A stretch of DNA of 64,000 nt from Gremmenia infestans (GCA_032629725.1 JAFEVB010000022.1:1302001-1366000); one strand, 5' to 3'; shown: positions 9,700 to 21,947, counted from the stretch's first letter. The notes: a model not told the origin generated them from the letters alone. Translations and numbers: made by a program.

Positions 9700-12600
9700 C
9701 AGTACAGTATTGTACAGTAGGCGGCGGCGGCCGTAATCGCCTGCAAGATTTCTACAGAGCTAAGGTTACAGTGTACGTGAGTGGACTCCCCTACCTAGGT
9801 ACCCTGGACTACCATTTTTAGCGGCTGCCCTTGACCAACAAACAACCTCCAACCACCATCAGCCCGGAACCTCGTCCGCTTTTAGATTTCCGCCCAGACG
9901 ACCACCTGCCTCCGTATATACGGTGAACATTATTATAAAGGGATGACCCTGCCGCCAGTCTGATCAACATGAAGAAAGCAATGACAGCTATATCAACCAT
10001 AGGGCAAGCCCGCCCTCTTCAAAGCAGCTATCAGGTATCTATCTACGCAGCCACAGCCCCACCAAAGCACGCTACATTATGTTCAACTCCTCCTTGGGAT
10101 CTTGGGTTAGCTCCTTCCGTACTCCCATTGGCCTACACCCTGGAAACGATTAGGTGAGACCAAGGAGGGGCTCTGGCTCTCAAGCTTCATGTATGTTCTG
10201 TACAAGCTCGTACAATGCCTACCTACGGGCTGATGGTTTGGCACGGAGTCAAGGTTCTGTTACGGTACGGCAACGGCCATGGCATTAATGAGGAAGAAAT
10301 CTAATCCGGTTCCGCCGCATGATAGGGACGCTGTACGCTCACCAGCTACCAACGCCGTGAAACACCACTAGGAGGGAACATCTCTTGTCTTGATTCTCGG
10401 ATTCAGTGCCTCAACATCTACTCCGTAGAACTGGAAACGTGATTTGGAAGGTCGGGGATATCTGGTATTAATTGAAAATTTCACCCGGACTTGTGACGAT
10501 CAGGAGTGGGCAACAGCTGCTAATGGTACAGCAAGCTAGCAGACTTTCTTCCATGTTTACTCCGTAGTTGGATATCAAAATATGTTTGTTGTGTCACAGA
10601 TACAGGACCGAAAGAAAACAACCCCAGTATCCGCCATAGCGGTCAAACTATAGACAGGGCAGGTCATGAGACATTCTGGCACTCTATGGGTCCGTAGTGC
10701 TCGGTCAGCATTTTAATCATATATGCATCATCCGAAGCAGAATGCCTTGCCTAAGGGATGCATTTCGGTACGGTATTGGTTGAAAGCCGGACGTGATTGA
10801 TCGTACAGAGAGGCTGCAGGATTGATTACTTGCTGTATGCTGTTTCAGATGTCAGCACTCTCGCTAAGCCAACATGCGAACCAGCCCAGCTCCAGCCAGC
10901 TGCAAGCAGAAATGATAGTTCGTTGGATTTATATTCGCAAGGTTGCCCATCCATCATGAATCATGAAGTAACTCCAATGTCAACAAGAGGGGTAGATAAT
11001 TCTCATCCAAATCAAGCCGACTTCCTGCTCACGAGGCACGCCACGTAACCTTCTACTTTTTTCCACTTTAACTTTTAACTTTCTTCTAGAGCATGCCGAA
11101 GTCATCGCATAGCCAGGCCTTCATTCTTCCAGAAAGATGCAGGTATCCAGCCTGCTTGTTCTACGCCACATTCGCCCTAAGAAGCATACTCCACTTCTGA
11201 CGGATATAGCAACCAGTCCGGTCTTTCAGCATACCCCTCTTCTTCAAACTAGTCACGTACTTTCGAAACTAACATACGGAGTAGTTCATGCTGTGAAAGA
11301 GGAAGTTTTCGCGATATAAACAGTCAAAACTGGCCTGGGAAATGGAGTGCTGCCATGAAAGAAAAGTAACAAATAAACAACAGCCAACTTGGGTAATTGA
11401 TACATCTTTCTTTATCATGATTTCAAAAGCAAGTTCCCGTCGGCCATTGTTGGCTTGTTAAGACCAGACCGAGTCGCGTGTCTCCAAGCCCTCAAATCCA
11501 ATCAATGAGGTTGACAGCTGTCTACAGTGGCCGGCAACCCTGTCCATGACAATGCATAAACAAAATAAGCATCCTTCTTTTACCGGAACGGAAATTGGAG
11601 ATAACAATAACAACATGAAGATGTCCGTTTGTCTTTCAGCTCTCGGGTTCTGGGGTCCGGGTGAAAATTGTAAAGTTGTTTATTATTATGTCGAACTTGT
11701 GACGTTTTTCTGACCAATGTTCTGGATCTACTCCCGTAATGATCGATCCACCTAATCTCAACGGCGGGGCGGAGACGCTTTGACTGTGAATGAAAAGATG
11801 AGGAAATAAAATCTCCGTCCGCTAAGTTCCTATCGAAGTATGGAAAAGTCCAAACTTTGTCATTGTGACGTATGTCCCTAAACTTCTAGGCATTAACGTC
11901 CACCTCTCTTCCAAAACCTCTTTTTCTATCTCCATGGTTCAGGGTCCGGTTTATATCTTACTACAATTCCGAGTCGGCGTGCCGAACCAGAATCCTTCAC
12001 CCAAGGATCAACCAGGCCAGGGACCCAACAATAACACCAACACCAGTACTCATCCATCTGGAACCACAATCTCGCAAACAAAAACAAAAACAAGAAACAA
12101 GCAAAGTAATTTCCTCATTCTATCATCTCGAAACAATAGATTCGTTTCGCGATTCAGTCAGAAACAGAGATCAGAAAACAAAAGATGATCGGATGCTAGG
12201 ATCTAGCCTGCATGGCTTGGGATTTACCTTGCAGATTGGTTGCGTTGAATAACCCGATCACCACAGATCTTGTATCAATTAATAGTATGCTACATGGATA
12301 CGCGTGAGTGTGTGCGAGTTTGCGGGAGAGTTACGATACGATACGTAGCAGTGCAGTGGGCGCGTCGCGTCCAATAAGGAAGGTGTAGGACGCGACGTCA
12401 ACGCGTATTATTAAACTTCTGTTAAAGTGAAGTGAGACGCGGGGAGAGATCTTGAACTATCTGCTTTAAACTTTGAACTTGTAGATTCTATCTATATTGA
12501 ATAGCTTAGGTACGGAGTAGGGACGAAACTTGTTCGTGTCATGAAAGGAAAAGGAATAGGACAGAGATACTTACACCACTGCCGTAATATTCCGCACTCC

Positions 12601-14458
12601 CAGCTCTTAATTGACAATCCAGTCCAGTCCAGTCCAACCCCCTTTTCCTCTGCAGGCAGTTCAACCCATATAGTACCTCGTCTCCAATATATACATAATA
12701 CACGATTATCCCTTACCGAGTATACATACAACACGGCTCGGCAATACGTCCCTACTTTACACGGAGAATATGTACAGCTGAACTCGTCCCCATAACCAAC
12801 CCGCCCTATCGTCGTCCCACAAAAACTCGCACCAATCAACAGGTAATGCGACGCAATACTGTCAGACGCAAGGGAGTAGTAGCGTGGCGTTTATTCATTA
12901 CGCTCCTGCTTGTACGGAGTACAGATCATGGAAAGAAGCTCGGATGATTACTCGACCATGTAGTTCAGGGGTATCGGTGCTAGAGTGTGGAGGTGATCAG
13001 CTTCTCTTTTTCATTCTGGTTTCGGGCTCCAAAGTTTGAAAGAGTACCTATGAGTAACTTGATATCTTTCGAAGCTACTGTGAGCTTGGTTCTTGCCTAG
13101 GTGGTAATGAAATATATCACGTGGCAAGTCACGCTTTATATATGCACGTGATGAATGGTTCCTACAATTGCTGTTTCGTTCCCGTTGGTTTTTGAGCTTC
13201 TGTATTGTCGTGTCTTTTTGTTATCAATGATAAATCCTAGCACGGAGGCAGGAGAAGCCGAGACGGTTTCTTTCTGCCGTACCACTATGTCGGGCTACGA
13301 AAGTGTGTTGCGGAATGGAATTTCAACTCTTGCCGTCCCCCTCTTTACCTATCAATCATCACAAGGTCATCCGTAGGTGTATGAGTTTCCGGCAAGAAAG
13401 GTGAGGCGAGGCCCCTCTCAATTGGATTGTCACTGCCATTTCAGCCTCATCCGTCGGAACTCACGCTGCAAATGAAGTCACCATAACGTGCAGACACAAT
13501 GCAACCCAATCACCAGCGTCAACAGTCAGGTCAACTCTCACACCGTCACATACAAAATTAACGCACCTCTGTTACCATACCACAGCCGGGCGTTCTTCGT
13601 CTCAAATTCTTTCTTTGCGCTCACTCTCCCGTCCCGAGATCTGCAACGTTGTAGGGTGCGTTGCACCGCATATCGAGTCATTTGTGCTTCCCGGTGGCAT
13701 GGGGAGGGGTGTCATGCTGTGTTGTCTTGTGCTGTGTTGTCTTGTGCTGTATCCTGATGTTGTGATGTGAGGAGGTGATGGAATGGAGGTGATGGGATGG
13801 GATGGAGCTGTGGGAATATAAGTTTCATGCTGTGTACGGGTTGTTATCGTTGGGGTGGCGCCGAGTGCCGGGTCGGGGGGTATGTTGAATGGAGTGCTTC
13901 TGGTTTGTTGGAAAGAAGAGAATCTGCTTGCATTTTCATTCCTTTCTTTATTTCTGAGAGCTTTGAGGGTGAAGGCTCCTCATGCGCCGAGTTATACCTC
14001 CCTTTCTGCTGGTTTTACGGACTTGGTTGCGTCTTAGGTTCCGAGTCATATGTTGCGTCCTCCTTGGCCATGAGGGCGTATTCTTTATTCCCTTCTGTAA
14101 TATCTCATTTCTCCGCTGCCAGAATCAGAAAGCAATATCTGATGTTCATACTGCTATGTCTGAATGTTCTGTTAAAATGCTTTTGTCGGCTGCTTTTCTG
14201 GCGTCATTGGCCTGGGAATGTTTGCAAGTATGGATTCTGAAAATAAGCTGACTAGGTAGGTCATCTCTTCCTCTTTGGGTCATTTGACTTCAAATTCAAC
14301 AGTACACGTGAGTGAATCAACACTGACCTTTGCTTGATACTCTTGGCCCTGCCTGTTATTCACTTTCTCACCACCGTGACGAGCAACATTGGTATCTAGA
14401 ACTACCTAATCTTCCTCTTACGAGCGCACTATTCGTGCGCAACACATGGTCTCTCACT

Positions 14459-15492
14459 ATGAACTACGTCAAAACAAAATTCAAGCGCAAGGAGAAGGGA
14501 AATGGAAAGGAGAAAGGGAAATGGAAGGTGGCAGCAGTCAACACAGAACAAGTGTTGAGTCCATCCGGTCCAGCACATTTCGCATCGCCAACCACTGAGA
14601 CACCCGAATTCTGGCACAAATTTCAAAACTTCTTGTTCCGAAAATACGTCTTAGCTTTTGCTAGGCTTTTTCCCAAAGGTTACAGGGAGATTCTGTTGCT
14701 TCGATAGCCTATTAGCGTGGTCATAAAATACGGTGCGACGGTTCAACTTGCCCAGGCATCAACACTTCGATTTCTCTCCAAGACAACATCGGTTCCGGTA
14801 CCAAAGGTTTACTGTGCGTTTGAGCATGGGGGGGCTAAACTATATTATGATGGAGTACGTAAAGGATAAACCCATCAGCGCGGTATGGGATGACACATCA
14901 TTAGCGAGGAGGAAAATGATATTAAAGCAGCTCAAAGGACACTTCGACGAGATGCGAAGCATCCCTAATCCTCGAGCAGGAGTCATTTGTGGTGTCCCAA
15001 CGGGACCCCTTTTCGATCGCCGGATTGGCCACGACCGTCGTGGCTTTGGGCCTTTCGCTAATGAGAGATATTTCAACAATTTGCTTCGATGTGGCATCGG
15101 TCAAAGTGGTGAGCTTGGAGCAATCGCGGATTCCTACGTCGAGGACGGGGAGGATTTACAGCCGAAGATCCAAAAGCTCTTTACCATCCAGGACAACATG
15201 AGCCACATGATCTGCTTTTACCCACGGCGATGCCCATAGCGGCCACTTTCTAGTCAAAGCTGGCAAGATAGTTGCTATTATCGACTTTGAGATGTCCGGG
15301 TTCTTTCCTGAGCTTTGGGAGTACACAACAGCCTTGATGACGGCCCAGAATGTTCAAGTCCATGATGACGGATTCTGGAAGCTCGAGCTTTAGAATTTCC
15401 TTGCAGAGTTTCCAGAGGAGCTAGAAGGTGAAATACTTCGTCAGGAGCTCTTTGGTGAATATGGAATTCGATCGGACTTGCCACGGCCTTAG
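14459..15492 (+). pseudogene. aminoglycoside phosphotransferase (APH)-family kinase-like pseudogene, copy 1
   Basis: APH-type features appear in order but spread over changed frames. There is an N-lobe segment (SVVIKYGATVQLAQASTLRF), the VPVPKVYCAFEHGG strand, the hinge YIMMEYVKDKPISAVWDD, the catalytic loop FTHGDAHSGHFLV and the metal-binding IIDFEMSGFFPELWEYT. Lesions are a TAG at 14705, a frame change at a seven-G run near 14827-14833, a second at a four-T run near 15210, and a TAG at 15391. Beyond that TAG the frame continues to a stop at 15492. Both frame changes are removed by deleting one base of a homopolymer, so assembly error is possible for those two, but not for the stops. A second, shorter copy lies at 17.6 kb. 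Confidence 0.8.
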
Positions 15493-16056
15493 AACTTGTA
15501 CCTCGATCTCATAAAGTCATTCTAATGGAGAGGAATGTAGGGCAAAATCAGACACCCGATCTATTCACAATTTATAACCCCCAATTTGAATCGTTGTGAT
15601 AAAAGTCTCAAAACTTAGTCTACGATCAAGACAGTACCGCAGTAGTGAAGGTACCTGAGCAACCCGTTGAGCAGTGAAGCTCCTTTAACATTAGGCTACT
15701 TTAGCCGCATCCTACCTATCCTTCTGCTGCCAAAACGGCTCACAAACAAAGACCTTGCAATTCAGAAGATGGTACGGCGCATCTTAACATGTGAAACTAT
15801 TTGGAGAATACTAATATAGACAGCAGGGAGCGTTATGCTATTTTGCAGCCTGGACCGCGGATTCTTCTTATATGAATTCACAAGAAGGTTGGTATGAGGT
15901 TACGATTTAACACAATGCAATGAATTAGTTAGAGACAAATATATGAAATGATATCACATTAATTTTTGAAGTCTAACGAGAACTCTGAGGTGTAGCAAGT
16001 GGTCAGAATGCCGCCCTACTAATTAAGTTTACAGCCTCCTGTCCCTTCTAAATACA
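15493..16056. other. intergenic, nothing recognised
   Basis: About 560 bases between the broken kinase gene and the minus-strand ORF ending at 16057. There are no open frames of note. Confidence 0.4.
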
Positions 16057-16536
16057 TTATGACCTGGTAACTTTGGACAGAATATCATATTTGCCTCTCG
16101 AAAGAAACTCGAGTGTTCTTGCTCTCGGAGATCGAGGGATGCACATGAGCATATCGTCATCTGCGCACTGAGCGCCTTCCCTTTTGTCAGGATGGGGCTT
16201 CATTTTTGCCCTCACCCCGGCGTTGAGACCCATAACATAGCCTGGAACAAGGGAGCTTTTCAACCACGTTGCTGCTTGATCCCTCGCTACGAAATTCGCT
16301 CCCCATTCTGGTCTATCATCTCGGTCCAGAAGTTTATGATACCAGGTCGCATGTATAGCAGCCATTGAACATATGAACTCTGGAAGGTATTCCTCTCTGG
16401 TTCCTTTGAGGTGTCCGTCAGTGACAGGGAGTTTGATGACCTCCTGCACCCATCTCCATGTCAGCTGCGAATTCAGATCTACGGTTTTCCGTGCAATTGG
16501 TGGGTGATTGTTCAGACTGTGCTCTAGTATGGCCAT
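16057..16536 (-). CDS. hypothetical protein
   Basis: A 159-residue ORF from ATG 16536 with protein-like composition (Trp-rich segments such as LTWRWVQEVIKL, ATWYHKLLDRDDRPEWG and ATWLKSSLVPGYVMGL). I do not recognise the family. The frame is open for ten more codons upstream of the ATG before a stop, so an upstream exon cannot be excluded. It could be the second exon of the minus-strand ORF ending at 16735, but I found no splice pair that keeps frame. It lies between two decaying phosphotransferase-like copies, so it may itself be a remnant. Confidence 0.45.
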   Translation of the reverse strand: MAILEHSLNNHPPIARKTVDLNSQLTWRWVQEVIKLPVTDGHLKGTREEYLPEFICSMAAIHATWYHKLLDRDDRPEWGANFVARDQAATWLKSSLVPGYVMGLNAGVRAKMKPHPDKREGAQCADDDMLMCIPRSPRARTLEFLSRGKYDILSKVTRS

Positions 16537-16734
16537 GTTTCCTGGTTCCAGGAGCTCCTCGGGTTAATGAGAACGAGCATCTCCTTTCCGCGACCGCGAA
16601 CGGTACGGGTCTTATACTTCACGATACTTTCTCCCTCGCTTGGTGCTTTGACAAGACGATGCTGAACGAAAGAGCCGAAGGGTCGATGCTTGCAGGATAC
16701 TACAATGGACTAGTTGTACCCGCTATATATTTTA

Positions 16735-17400
16735 TCATATATCCCTCCCAGAGTTTACTTGAGGAGCTCGTCTATCTGTGACTTCTCCCATTCCTATATT
16801 TCGAGGAGATGTAGTTGGTCGGCTTCCACCATCGCTGATTCCTCGATATGGACTTTCGTTGAATGCTGCTCTGCGCCCCTTCTCCTTTCTTTCTTGTCTC
16901 CGCATGGCCAATTCAGCTTCGTGTGTCTGCGTTTGCCGGCGGAATTTCTCACTGACTCCATGATTACGATCGTAGGGAGTAGTTGACTGCCCTCCGTATC
17001 TTGGAATACTCATCTCGGCTGAAATTTGTTGGGGTGCTTGACGTAGTTGTCGACTTGGCTCTTTACTATTACCACCACTTGTTTGTCTCTGGTTAGAGGT
17101 ATCCGGTCTGTTTGATCCATCCATAATCCCTTGATAACGATTCTGAGAGTTTGGAACCGGCCGGCTTGGTCCATCAAGTATAGGTAAGCGGGTTTGGGCT
17201 GGTTGATTTGGTTCACGAAAAGCCGAGCGACTTGGTCCATTACGAAGAATTGGTCGGATGGTGTCTGGTTTGGCTGATCTGATCTTGAACGCAGGCTTTT
17301 CGAATACGGACATCATGATGTCGAAGTGGCGGCGCTCATTCTGGTGTTTGCCCTTTTCACTCTTTCTTGCCGGCTCCAAAACAAAGGGGGGAGTAGCCAT
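16735..17400 (-). CDS. hypothetical disordered protein with degenerate GPSRP repeats
   Basis: A 221-residue ORF from ATG 17400. It starts MATPPFVLEPARKSEKGKHQ and then carries a degenerate repeat built on Gly/Asp-Gly-Pro-Ser-Arg (NGPSRSAF, DGPSRPVP, DGSNRPDT, KEPSRQLR, DGGSRPTT). It is rich in Arg, Gln, Asn and Pro, and a basic helix (LAMRRQERKEKGRRAAF) lies near residue 170. It has no signal peptide or recognised domain. A GTAAAC-type donor is present near the 3' end (at CCTCAA), so the last codons before the stop may belong to an intron. Function unknown. Confidence 0.45.
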   Translation of the reverse strand: MATPPFVLEPARKSEKGKHQNERRHFDIMMSVFEKPAFKIRSAKPDTIRPILRNGPSRSAFREPNQPAQTRLPILDGPSRPVPNSQNRYQGIMDGSNRPDTSNQRQTSGGNSKEPSRQLRQAPQQISAEMSIPRYGGQSTTPYDRNHGVSEKFRRQTQTHEAELAMRRQERKEKGRRAAFNESPYRGISDGGSRPTTSPRNIGMGEVTDRRAPQVNSGRDI

Positions 17401-17639
17401 TTTCCACTTGCTTTTTGGTTGTTGGATAGTGATTTTGGTAGGTGCAATCGAATACGAGTGTTCTTCCAGAGGTATTAGGTCTGCTCTAGTCGAGGCTTTT
17501 GTTGAAGGGTGGCTAATTTGATAGAAATATGCTTAATATGAAATTGGATACTTTTATACTCACTTAGCCTTGCATATGAATATCCGGGGGGGCATAAGAA
17601 TAAGGCTATGTTCCTGTATAGTTTATTGGAGCCTAAGGG

Positions 17640-18040
17640 TGAAATATAAGGTGAGAGAGGATGGCTTCTTTGAGGCGACTGGAGACAAATCATGCCTCAC
17701 AGACGAAGAAAGGACTGAACTTCGAAAAATAATCGACATGCAGGATCAGCTGCAGGGGACTCACAAAATATGCTTCACTCATGGAGATGCTAGTAGCTCG
17801 AACGTATTAGTCAAAAAACGGCAAGATGCTATGATTGACTTTGAGCTATCTGGCTTCTATTCCGAGTACTGGGAATATACTTGCGCTATGCACGTTAATA
17901 GTCAAGATGGTTTCTGGAAGGCCGAGATTGGATAGTTTCTGGATTCTTATCCAGCGGAGTTGGAAATCGAGGAGACTCGCCGGAAGCATTTTGGTCCTCG
18001 GGGGTTGAGGGGCAGATATACTTGGTCAAAATCAAAATAG
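17640..18040 (+). pseudogene. APH-family kinase-like pseudogene, copy 2 (C-terminal half only)
   Basis: Only the C-terminal half remains. It holds a helix (CLTDEERTELRKIIDMQDQL), the catalytic loop ICFTHGDASSSNVLV, the metal-binding MIDFELSGFYSEYWEYT and the tail DGFWKAEIG, then a TAG at 17933. The same frame continues beyond the stop (FLDSYPAELEIEETRRKHFG) to TAG 18038. Aligned with copy 1, the premature stops fall within one codon of each other but not on the same codon, so they probably arose separately. The N-lobe is absent upstream. Confidence 0.75.
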
Positions 18041-18291
18041 GCTAAGACTGAAGTAGCCCATGGGGTATTGCACTTTGTAGAAGTTTAGGGTGCCTGTAGA
18101 TCAATATATATATGCGTTCGTTTGCCTTCTGCGTATGGAGTGAAGGGGATCTGTCTCTGATAAAGGAGAGATTTTCAAAGAAAAGCAAGGCTTAATAACT
18201 TAGGACTAACAACAAATACGATTTAAGAGTTAAGAATTAAAATTTTCATTACTCACCCCTACATCCTTTCCTAGTTACCCCTCCCTATCCC

Positions 18292-20028
18292 TCACTGAAA
18301 GCTTGCCCCTAGAATACCCGGCTTCCTAGCCTTCAGATCCAACAAACACTGTCCAAACAGGCCATTCGCCCAACTAAACCACTGTCTCGTCCACTTGTGC
18401 GCGTCGAAACTATTGATGCTCTCATGAATAAGTCCCAATCCATCCGTACTGCTTACGATTTCCTGTAGCGCGTTTTTGATCTCCTGGTCGTCGTTCGTCG
18501 TGAATATCCGGATGATGCTCGCCATGGGCCAGGCTTGGCCGTAGCCGGCGTGGGGACCGCCGACGCTGTGGGGGTGGGGTGTCAGTTGGTGAGGCTGGGG
18601 GAATGAAGGAATGAATGGATGGACGGAGATTTGAGGGATTGGAAAGAGGGGGATTTACGCGTTGATAACGGGACCGCGCATGAAGTACGAGTTGTCCTTA
18701 CTGAGGATCATCTTTCGTGTGTTTTGATAGACCTTGTCGTTTTGGTCGAGGTAGCCGAGAAAAGGGGCGCTGAGTAATGAGGGGATGTTGGCGTCGTCCA
18801 TGATATTTTCTTGCTCAGATTAGCTATACCGTACCTCCACGGATGAAAAGGCTATACGTACGTGATCCGTATCCGTCGACTTCAAAAGCGTAAATCGTAC
18901 CGTAAATCGGATGGTTCACAATAGCGTGCTTTGTGATGGCATCCCGGATACTGCCGGAGAAGTTGTGCATGTGGTTGGCTAGATTGCGCTGGTTGGTAAT
19001 ATTGGCCATGATTTTGGAGGCCGAGTCTAGGTAGCGCGAGAACATCATGTTGGCTGGGATGTAGAGCTGGTATGTAGTCCTGTTGAACTCGTTAGCTTAT
19101 GTCGAGATTTAGAGCTTGTGAAAACTTACGAATCATCACTTGGCCGGAATGCTGAACGTATCAGACCCGTGTCATCTTGAACTGGATTTCCACGTCCAGA
19201 GTTGTCAAGAGTCTCTGTAGCCGACGTAGTTGTACGTTGCCAAGTATACGGAAGTGTGTTGACCGATCCATTCGACGAGTACGTGCCGACGAGCAGGGAT
19301 TCAGTGGTTGCAATGATGGTATTGATAGCATCGACCCATTGAAAGTTGCGGAAGAAGTCAAGATCATTAGTAGCTTTGTAGTAGTCGGTTGAGAGCTCTA
19401 GGAATGCTGCCAAAGAGTCCAACTCGTACTTGCACTCAAAAGCAACGTTGGTGGATACCGCTGGGGTAAAGTTGTCGGGGGTGTCTTGATTCTTGGAAGG
19501 CCCAATACCTGACTCGACTGGGGGCTGGAAGGAATTGCAGAAAGGTGCTTCGAGGATATATCGAGCCTGGAGATTGATCACGCCTCGGTACAAGCTGGCG
19601 AGCGAGCTCTGGCTCGAGTTTGCGGTAACAAGTGGCAGGTAGCTTTGCATCTGGTTCGCAGAGTCTCGCAGCCACATTGCATTGATATCCCCCGTAATGA
19701 GAAATGTCAATTCCTCTTTTGAGTTGTTTGCGGCAACTCCTTTCCACTTGACCGCGGTATCGAGAGAGTTCGGGAAAGAGTTTTGGAAGAGGCGGTACAA
19801 GTCAGGATCCTCGATCACGGACTCCATATCCTTGATTGTGTCCTCCACAATTGACGAGTTGAAGGTCCGACATGATGGGTCCGGTCTCATGTAAGACAGC
19901 TGGTATTTGCCTGAGCTGTATGGTTGATGCTTTTGCTGCGAGTAGTCCAAGTAATCGGGACATTGTGCTCTCGCAGAAGGAGCAATGACAAGAGCTGCCG
20001 CGACGAGACCGAGAATAATATCCTTCAT
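18292..20028 (-). CDS. secreted glycoside hydrolase family 125 (exo-alpha-1,6-mannosidase-like)
   Basis: Four exons: 19130-20028, 18862-19079, 18659-18809 and 18292-18565. Introns are 50, 52 and 93 nt, all GT..AG. The product is 513 residues. A signal peptide (MKDIILGLVAAALVIAPSARA) indicates secretion. GH125 (formerly DUF1237) signatures are ITGDINAMWLRDSANQMQSY, the ELDSL helix, YAFEVDGYG, MDDANIPSLLSAPFLGY and VGGPHAGYGQAWPMASIIR. Enzymes of this family remove alpha-1,6-linked mannose from mannans and N-glycans by inversion, using an Asp and a Glu; the conserved EVDGYG and ELDSL motifs are the likely sites. Length and motif order agree with fungal homologs, and all splice junctions restore conserved sequence. 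Likely role: mannan or glycoprotein glycan trimming outside the cell. Confidence 0.93.
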
Positions 20029-20983
20029 CGTACAGTGCTAATAGAATAGATGCTACTTTTTGACAAGATATGTATTTTCTCGACGTTGAATCCTAGTCTC
20101 CGCCGTCAAGTATTATATTATTTAACGGCTGTTTGTTTATAGTCAAGTTCCCAGTCAGGTACCAGAGCTACCCCGCCTTTGAAGCCAGTGAGTGAGTCGA
20201 GTCCATGTTAACTACCCCGCTATTACAAACGCTAGGTGCTACCCCACATGCGGCACGGGCCTTGCAGCTCTGCTATTGGTCGACGAGGCTCGATTTCCAA
20301 CTCTTTGTTTTTACCGACTGCCTCATTCGTAGTAGTCGGCCCTTCTGGATAGCTGGATAGCTTCATCACTCGTGAGAACAGCAGATGCAATGTAGGCCTT
20401 ATGAATTAGTCACAAGGGCGTTCAACTCATAGACTTCGCTGAGAGATAGCCCGAGTATACTATAATGATGAATTACTTCAAGTTACTTGTTCAAAGCTTT
20501 TTTATTTGCCATAGCAATGGGTATGAAAATAAATAGCAATCGTCATAGTTATAACTGAAGCAAAAAATGACATCTTGGCTGCAAAATGCAAAATACGAAC
20601 TGAAAAAATAAAGAATAGTTTTCAGAATATTGTTCGAGGTGTTGAATCGATGTTTGGGGCTGCTGCCGTACATACAGTAAGATGCATGTCTGCCGTCAAT
20701 TTTGTAAAGTCTATAAGAGCCGCCCGCCTTAGATTGTGGATTTTTCTTTTAGCCCGAAGTTTCCAGGTATTTGCCTCTTCCGTTTGTGAGTGGGCAGCTA
20801 TTTGTACAGTTCCATGTCCCATACCTAGGTTTTACATTTTCGCAAAGAATGCTTAACTTCAGTTCCCTGCGCATCTCGCTACATAGGCTGGAGAGCTACT
20901 TACCATATGCGTGTATATCAGACGTTCTATGTAGTTTTGATCCCGTCCATTTCCATTCTGAACTATACGTCATTCAAGTATAT
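20029..20983. other. intergenic, promoter of the GH125 gene
   Basis: About 950 AT-rich bases upstream of the GH125 start and downstream of the DUF7730-like gene. The frames here are short; no gene is supported. Confidence 0.45.
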
Positions 20984-21928
20984 CTACAATTCTATGGTAT
21001 CATCGTTGCAAAGCTCATCAGGTGCCAATGGCACCTCTATCTTCGATATCAACCTGAATGGGTAAGAGCATTCTTTCGCAGCCTCCATGCACTGTTCCTC
21101 CGACCAAGGCAAAAAGGCATCGAATCTTTTCGGTGCCTTTATCTGCGTTAATGCCTGTAGCAGCCGTCCCCATCGATCCTTTAGATATAGACCAGGGATG
21201 AACTCGTGCCCAGTCAGGTGTATTGTAAGCTCCTGTAGCCCCTTGAGGCTTGCAAGTATATCGCAGGTCTCCTGCCAGGTATCGAAGTCATAAGGAGCCC
21301 GGGTAAGGGCCGTAGAATATTTGAAGTCCCAGGTAAGGTTCAAGGCACATATCTGGTCTAGGCGCTGGGGCAGGACAGTCTGCTGGAGGCACATGATGGT
21401 ATCAAGGTGATTGATATCAAATATATTATCTGTGTATAGCATTGAAACGGTCTCTCTATAGATGATCCGACATGTTTGCACCAGAGGCAGTAGGTTCGCC
21501 GGCTTGGCAGGGTGTTTACTTCGAGGATGGAGGTAATATCCAGGCGTCGTGCCCAGCGATATACGCCCGCTTGTAAGGCCCCAGCAGCCATGTCGACGTG
21601 TTTCGAGGTCCAGGCCAACGTTCTCTGCACAGCTGATCGCTAGCAGCCGCTTTCGAGCGCGGACAATATGTAGCAAATGGCCGCCTAGAACTTGGGTCCA
21701 GATAAGCTGACGGATTTCAGCTGGTAGCCGGGCAAAAAGAAAAGATTGGAATTGATCGAAGGTCTGCTGTGGGACGGATTTCTTGAATGGATTCCAGGAT
21801 CGAGTCGACTTATCGGGCGTGGGAGGAAAAGTCAATGCCCGTGGACGGCGCGGTGGGAGCCGTCGGGGCGCGTTTATTTTACGCCCTTTCTGCGTCTGCT
21901 TGAGATCTTCAGCATTTCCACACCTCAT
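20984..21928 (-). CDS. DUF7730-like protein
   Basis: An intronless 314-residue ORF, ATG 21928. The N-terminal 50 residues are basic and Pro-rich. The core begins FDQFQSFLFARLPAEIRQLI and continues WTQVLGGHLLHIVRARKRL, the pattern of the fungal DUF7730 family (leucine, Pro-Ala/Pro-Glu-Ile-Arg, then Ile/Trp and a VLGG turn), a fold often compared with F-box-adjacent modules. Further family-like segments are NLLPLVQTCRIIYRETVSML, YTDNIFDINHLDT and a late LQELTIHLTGHEF. Such genes are highly expanded in filamentous ascomycetes; their role is unknown. A GAGTTGAG-type repeat lies just upstream, and the Tc1-like element begins 0.3 kb further on. Confidence 0.75.
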   Translation of the reverse strand: MRCGNAEDLKQTQKGRKINAPRRLPPRRPRALTFPPTPDKSTRSWNPFKKSVPQQTFDQFQSFLFARLPAEIRQLIWTQVLGGHLLHIVRARKRLLAISCAENVGLDLETRRHGCWGLTSGRISLGTTPGYYLHPRSKHPAKPANLLPLVQTCRIIYRETVSMLYTDNIFDINHLDTIMCLQQTVLPQRLDQICALNLTWDFKYSTALTRAPYDFDTWQETCDILASLKGLQELTIHLTGHEFIPGLYLKDRWGRLLQALTQIKAPKRFDAFLPWSEEQCMEAAKECSYPFRLISKIEVPLAPDELCNDDTIEL

Positions 21929-21947
21929 CTTGTCGGCGTTGATTTGA

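Larger units (their letters stand above)
9135..14458. other. gene-poor 5.3-kb region with simple repeats and a recurring TACGGAGTA motif
   Basis: No coding region is supported; the plus and minus frames here are short and compositional. Visible features are a GAGT/GAGA repeat (9514-9557), a TCTTGG repeat (9670-9699), and exact copies of TACGGAGTA or its complement at 10419, 10558, 11275, 12511 and 12913. The left end is probably the promoter and 5' UTR of the gene starting at 9134. Confidence 0.45.

Noticed and set aside
13797..14240. A 147-codon plus-strand frame
   Set aside because: Cys/Trp-rich translation with no family pattern, in gene-poor DNA; likely chance.
16057..17400. Joining the two minus-strand ORFs into one gene
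   Set aside because: None of the GT..AG pairs tested keeps the reading frame between them.
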